A stretch of 8,355 nucleotides of DNA, from the NCBI GenBank assembly GCA_965120355.1, contig CBCPMX010000041.1, positions 1 to 8,355 on the forward strand, given 5' to 3'. Position numbers and translations under genes: made by a program. A model generated the notes under the pieces. That model made no database searches and was not told the origin of the DNA. It worked only from the letters and a program-made list of their open reading frames with translations. Shown here one piece after another: positions 6,378 through 8,355 of the stretch (position 1 is the stretch's first letter; every line of letters starts with the position of its first letter). This DNA comes from CBCPMX01 sp965120355 (GTDB lineage Bacteria > Bacillota > Clostridia > Oscillospirales > Oscillospiraceae).

Positions 6378-6824
6378 ATGGAACTGAAGAAGAAAATACA
6401 GCATTTTTTGCAGGACCGTAAGAACCTGATGGGCCTGATCCGCTACGCCCTGGTGGGGTGCGCCAATACGGCAGTGGATTTTTTCCTTTTCTGGCTGTTC
6501 AAGCGCTATATGGACCCCACCGTCGCCGATGCCTTGGCACTGTTGTTGGCCATGACATTTGCATATGTGGCCCACAAGCGGTTCGTCTTTCGCACCCACC
6601 AGCCTGATTGGCGGGCACTTTTGCGGGAAGCAGGGACATTCTATGGCGAGCGGCTGCTGACCAGCCTGCTGAACGTGGGCTGCATGTTTGTCTTTGCTAC
6701 AACCCTGGGGCTGTGGCCCATGGGGGTGAAGGTGGTGGTGACCGGTTCCATCATCCTCATTGACTATCTGGCCTCCCGTCTGCTGGTCTTTCGCAAAAAG
6801 CCGCCGGGGGGTACACATTTATAG
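6378..6824 (+). CDS. GtrA-family four-helix membrane protein
   Basis: 148 residues, standard for the family. Four hydrophobic helices at about 19-41, 48-66, 93-113 and 117-137 match the GtrA/DPMS-like topology. The first carries the hallmark RYALVGCANTAVDF, and the second and fourth end in the typical aromatic/basic turns AHKRFVF and ASRLLVF. GtrA proteins are thought to help move undecaprenyl-phosphate-linked sugars across the membrane for cell-wall or surface-polymer glycosylation, usually with a glycosyltransferase partner; none is present in this window. The start is ATG 6378, with a weak GGAG nine bases upstream. The stop codon TAG is part of the ribosome binding site of the next gene, a secreted SLH protein, so the two are probably translationally coupled. 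The link to SLH-binding wall polymer is inference. Confidence 0.9.
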   Translation: MELKKKIQHFLQDRKNLMGLIRYALVGCANTAVDFFLFWLFKRYMDPTVADALALLLAMTFAYVAHKRFVFRTHQPDWRALLREAGTFYGERLLTSLLNVGCMFVFATTLGLWPMGVKVVVTGSIILIDYLASRLLVFRKKPPGGTHL

Positions 6825-6834
6825 GAGATACAAT

Positions 6835-7179
6835 ATGAGAAAACGAAGAATGATCCGCATCCTTGCCATGGTGCTGGTCCTTGCCATGGCGCTGCCGGTG
6901 ACGGCGCTGGCTGGCGCATCCACCAAGGATACGTCAATGATGACGGGGGACGTCTGGAACGGGTATACGGTGGAGTATCAAAACGATGGGACGTATTCCG
7001 GATATGCGCTGACAGACGCCAATGGGCAGCGGCTCACCGATACCCTCTGGTCCACGCTGTGGGTGCTGGACGATACGCGGCTGCTGGCCGAATACTATAA
7101 TGTTGAAGATTATATATTTAGATATTTAGATATTTTACGCTGGATTTGCAGGGCAATACCGCTGAGGTCGCAGCCCTGA
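6835..7179 (+). CDS. Truncated secreted product actually encoded by the frame-shifted SLH gene
   Basis: As the sequence stands, translation from ATG 6835 yields 114 residues: signal peptide, about 75 residues of the beta-rich N-terminal region (including YTVEYQNDGTYSGYALTD), then about 18 out-of-frame residues after the duplication (LDILRWICRAIPLRSQP end). It would be exported but has no SLH anchor, so it would be released or degraded. Confidence 0.5.
   Translation: MRKRRMIRILAMVLVLAMALPVTALAGASTKDTSMMTGDVWNGYTVEYQNDGTYSGYALTDANGQRLTDTLWSTLWVLDDTRLLAEYYNVEDYIFRYLDILRWICRAIPLRSQP
7114..7135 (+). repeat. 8-bp tandem repeat (ATATTTAG, 2.75 copies) causing the frameshift
   Basis: Positions 7114-7121 and 7122-7129 are identical ATATTTAG units, and 7130-7135 repeats the first six bases. 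The period is not a multiple of three, so gain or loss of a unit changes the frame of the surrounding SLH gene. With one copy fewer the gene is intact; with the present number it is off. Confidence 0.9.
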
Positions 7180-8228
7180 CGGGTTGCCGGGTATACGGCG
7201 TTTCCGAGGGAATGGTGCTTTATTATACGGAAGCAAGAGTGCTTCTCCTAACTGCGGGATATGATTTGATGTACAGTGCAGCCGGCGATGGCCATATTGG
7301 CGTTATGAACAGCCAGTTTCAGGTCGTTTCCGAGCCGCAGTGGTGCATGCTCGTCAGCGGATCTGACGGGTGGGAATTTGTTGATGGCTACGCGGTTCTG
7401 GCAAAAAGCGAAGTAATGGAAAATTCGCGCGGCATTGGTGTGCTTTCTTTCCATCCCCGCTACGGCGTCATCGATACGGCGGGGAATGTCGTCGTTCCCG
7501 TGGAATATGACGATCTGGAATATCAGGGCGGCGGCGTCTTCACCGGCACGCTGGCCGGGCAGAGCGTCACCATTGATCTGAATGACCCCGCGCCCGCCGA
7601 TACCTCTTATGATACCTGGGCGGCCGAAGAGGTGCAGCGGGCCATTGCGGATGAGCTGGTGCCGCTGGCGCTTCAGAGCAGCTATACCAGCGCCATCACC
7701 CGGCAGGAGTTTTGCTTCCTGGCCGTGCGGACATATGAAGCGTATCTCGGCATGCTTGTGGGGGAGTATCTGGCGGAACAGGGCGCCGAAATCCACAGCT
7801 GCCCCTTCAGCGATACGAACAATATTGATGTGATTCTGGCCTGCGGACTGGGAATTGTCACCGGGTACGGGAACGATGACATTGACCTTTCGGAGGAGTA
7901 CATCGGTTACGTTTCCTATCCCTACGGCGAGTTCCGGCCCGACCAAACCATCACCCGGCAGGAAGCCGCCGCCATGCTGGCCCGTCTGGCGGCGCTGATG
8001 GGCGTTTCCGCCACGGAAGCCGCGCCGGACTACACCGACGCCGCCGACATCGGCAGTTGGGCGGTGGAAAGCGTCCAGACCGTGGGCGGCATCCGCAGCA
8101 GCGTCAGCGGAAACGCCGTCATGCAGGGCGTTTCCGGCGGCGCGTTCGCGCCAACGAAAACCTATACCCGGCAGGAGAGCATTCTGACCATGGTACGGCT
8201 GTACGAGGCTACGCTGTCCTCAGCATAG
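7146..8228 (+). CDS. C-terminal (WG repeats + three SLH) fragment of the frame-shifted gene
   Basis: This frame is open from 7122 to 8228, and the first possible start codon is TTG 7146. No ribosome binding site precedes it and no signal peptide would be made, so independent expression is unlikely. The fragment holds the WG-type repeats and all SLH repeats of the parent gene. The second SLH repeat is unusual: about 18 residues are inserted between its GYG and GEFRPD halves. Confidence 0.5.
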   Translation: MQGNTAEVAALTGCRVYGVSEGMVLYYTEARVLLLTAGYDLMYSAAGDGHIGVMNSQFQVVSEPQWCMLVSGSDGWEFVDGYAVLAKSEVMENSRGIGVLSFHPRYGVIDTAGNVVVPVEYDDLEYQGGGVFTGTLAGQSVTIDLNDPAPADTSYDTWAAEEVQRAIADELVPLALQSSYTSAITRQEFCFLAVRTYEAYLGMLVGEYLAEQGAEIHSCPFSDTNNIDVILACGLGIVTGYGNDDIDLSEEYIGYVSYPYGEFRPDQTITRQEAAAMLARLAALMGVSATEAAPDYTDAADIGSWAVESVQTVGGIRSSVSGNAVMQGVSGGAFAPTKTYTRQESILTMVRLYEATLSSA

Positions 8229-8355
8229 ATCGCCGCCGTACCGGAGGCGGAGTCCATTGCCGCCCGGTAACCCCCCTCCTCTGTGTCCGACATCTGTTTA
8301 AAAAGATGGACCGGGGCCAGCTTCTTCCCGCAAAATGGTGCCGGTCCCAACACCC
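8229..8355. other. Unassigned right edge
   Basis: No clear terminator follows the SLH gene; CCGCC/GGCGG at 8234-8251 is too short to call. Inverted 7-mers GGACCGG and CCGGTCC occur near 8309 and 8342. A minus-strand frame that enters from the right edge stays open to 8162, overlapping the SLH gene's 3' end. It could be the tail of a convergent gene, but nothing in it is recognisable. Confidence 0.3.

Larger units (their letters stand above)
6835..8228 (+). pseudogene. Secreted WG-repeat/SLH protein, frameshifted by an 8-bp tandem duplication
   Basis: Two overlapping frames together make one protein. Frame one starts at ATG 6835 (AGGAG seven bases upstream, overlapping the gtrA stop) with a signal peptide of basic MRKRRM, a hydrophobic core and ALA cleavage near residue 24. 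It runs off at TGA 7177. The second frame is closed upstream by TAG 7119 and runs to TAG 8226. Removing one ATATTTAG unit from 7114-7135 joins them into 461 residues with a natural junction (DYIFRYFTLDLQGNT). In the repaired protein, WG-type beta repeats are seen near 151-172 and 207-226 (YGVIDTAGNVVVPVEYDDLE). SLH repeats lie near 255-300, 320-385 and 395-455, with ITRQE, ITRQE and YTRQE in place of ITRAE. The role is a wall-anchored surface protein with an unknown ligand. Pseudogene, phase variant and sequencing error are all possible. Confidence 0.8.

Noticed and set aside
6372..6818. Minus-strand frame exactly covering gtrA
   Set aside because: His/Gln-rich antisense translation with no family match; the plus strand encodes an unmistakable GtrA protein.
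7090..7180. Programmed ribosomal frameshift as the explanation for the split SLH gene
   Set aside because: No clear slippery heptamer plus downstream structure was seen, and a whole extra 8-bp unit explains the shift more simply with a natural protein junction.
7248..7946. Minus-strand frame of 232 codons opposite the SLH gene
   Set aside because: No start signals and no recognisable protein; the plus strand carries WG and SLH repeats.
8162..8353. Possible 3' end of a convergent minus-strand gene entering from the right edge
   Set aside because: It overlaps the SLH gene by 67 bases and shows no recognisable motif; too little sequence to support a gene.

Overview
The window looks like chromosomal DNA from a GC-rich (roughly 55-60 % G+C) low-GC-phylum anaerobe, most likely an Oscillospiraceae-type Clostridia of the gut. 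The reasons are the strong AGGAGG-type ribosome binding sites, sigma-A-type promoters, two secreted proteins with S-layer homology (SLH) repeats, and a gene mix (DUF1653, TIGR02206/YwaF-like, YhaM-like HD protein, ISF-like flavoprotein) typical of that group. This is a judgement from protein style, not from a database search. No tRNA, rRNA, CRISPR, insertion sequence or prophage gene was seen.

Layout. Positions 2-2038 (+) hold the 3' part of a large surface protein: a repetitive, beta-helix-like passenger ending in SLH repeats. Two perfect GC-rich hairpins fill the gap to 2192. A three-gene minus-strand operon follows, read from a promoter at 4077-4105: an HD-domain phosphohydrolase (3985-3404), a flavoprotein with an ISF-like cysteine cluster (3360-2743) and a gamma-carbonic-anhydrase-like left-handed beta-helix protein (2720-2193). 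Divergent from it is a TIGR02206 membrane protein (4178-4960, probable TTG start). It runs tail to tail into a small DUF1653 protein (5287-4970), whose 3' end carries a long inverted repeat. A second divergent pair of promoters (5316-5413) drives the DUF1653 gene leftward and an unrecognised 217-residue protein with a Pro/Gly/Met tail (5449-6102) rightward; the latter ends in a strong hairpin.

The right third is a two-gene unit behind a good promoter (6311-6339): a GtrA-family four-helix membrane protein (6378-6824), then, with its ribosome binding site overlapping the gtrA stop codon, a secreted WG-repeat/SLH protein (6835-8228). This second gene is out of frame as sequenced. An 8-bp unit (ATATTTAG) is tandemly duplicated at 7114-7135, and removing one unit restores one 461-residue reading frame from signal peptide to the third SLH repeat. 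It is either a recent pseudogene, a slipped-strand phase-variable surface protein, or a sequencing error, and is the most interesting signal here.

Most of the window is ordinary housekeeping or accessory content. I did not find a convincing new multi-gene defence or biosynthetic system. The best leads are the switchable surface protein coupled to GtrA, the ISF-like flavoprotein / gamma-CA / HD operon, the orphan 217-residue protein, and the inverted repeat captured in the DUF1653 tail.
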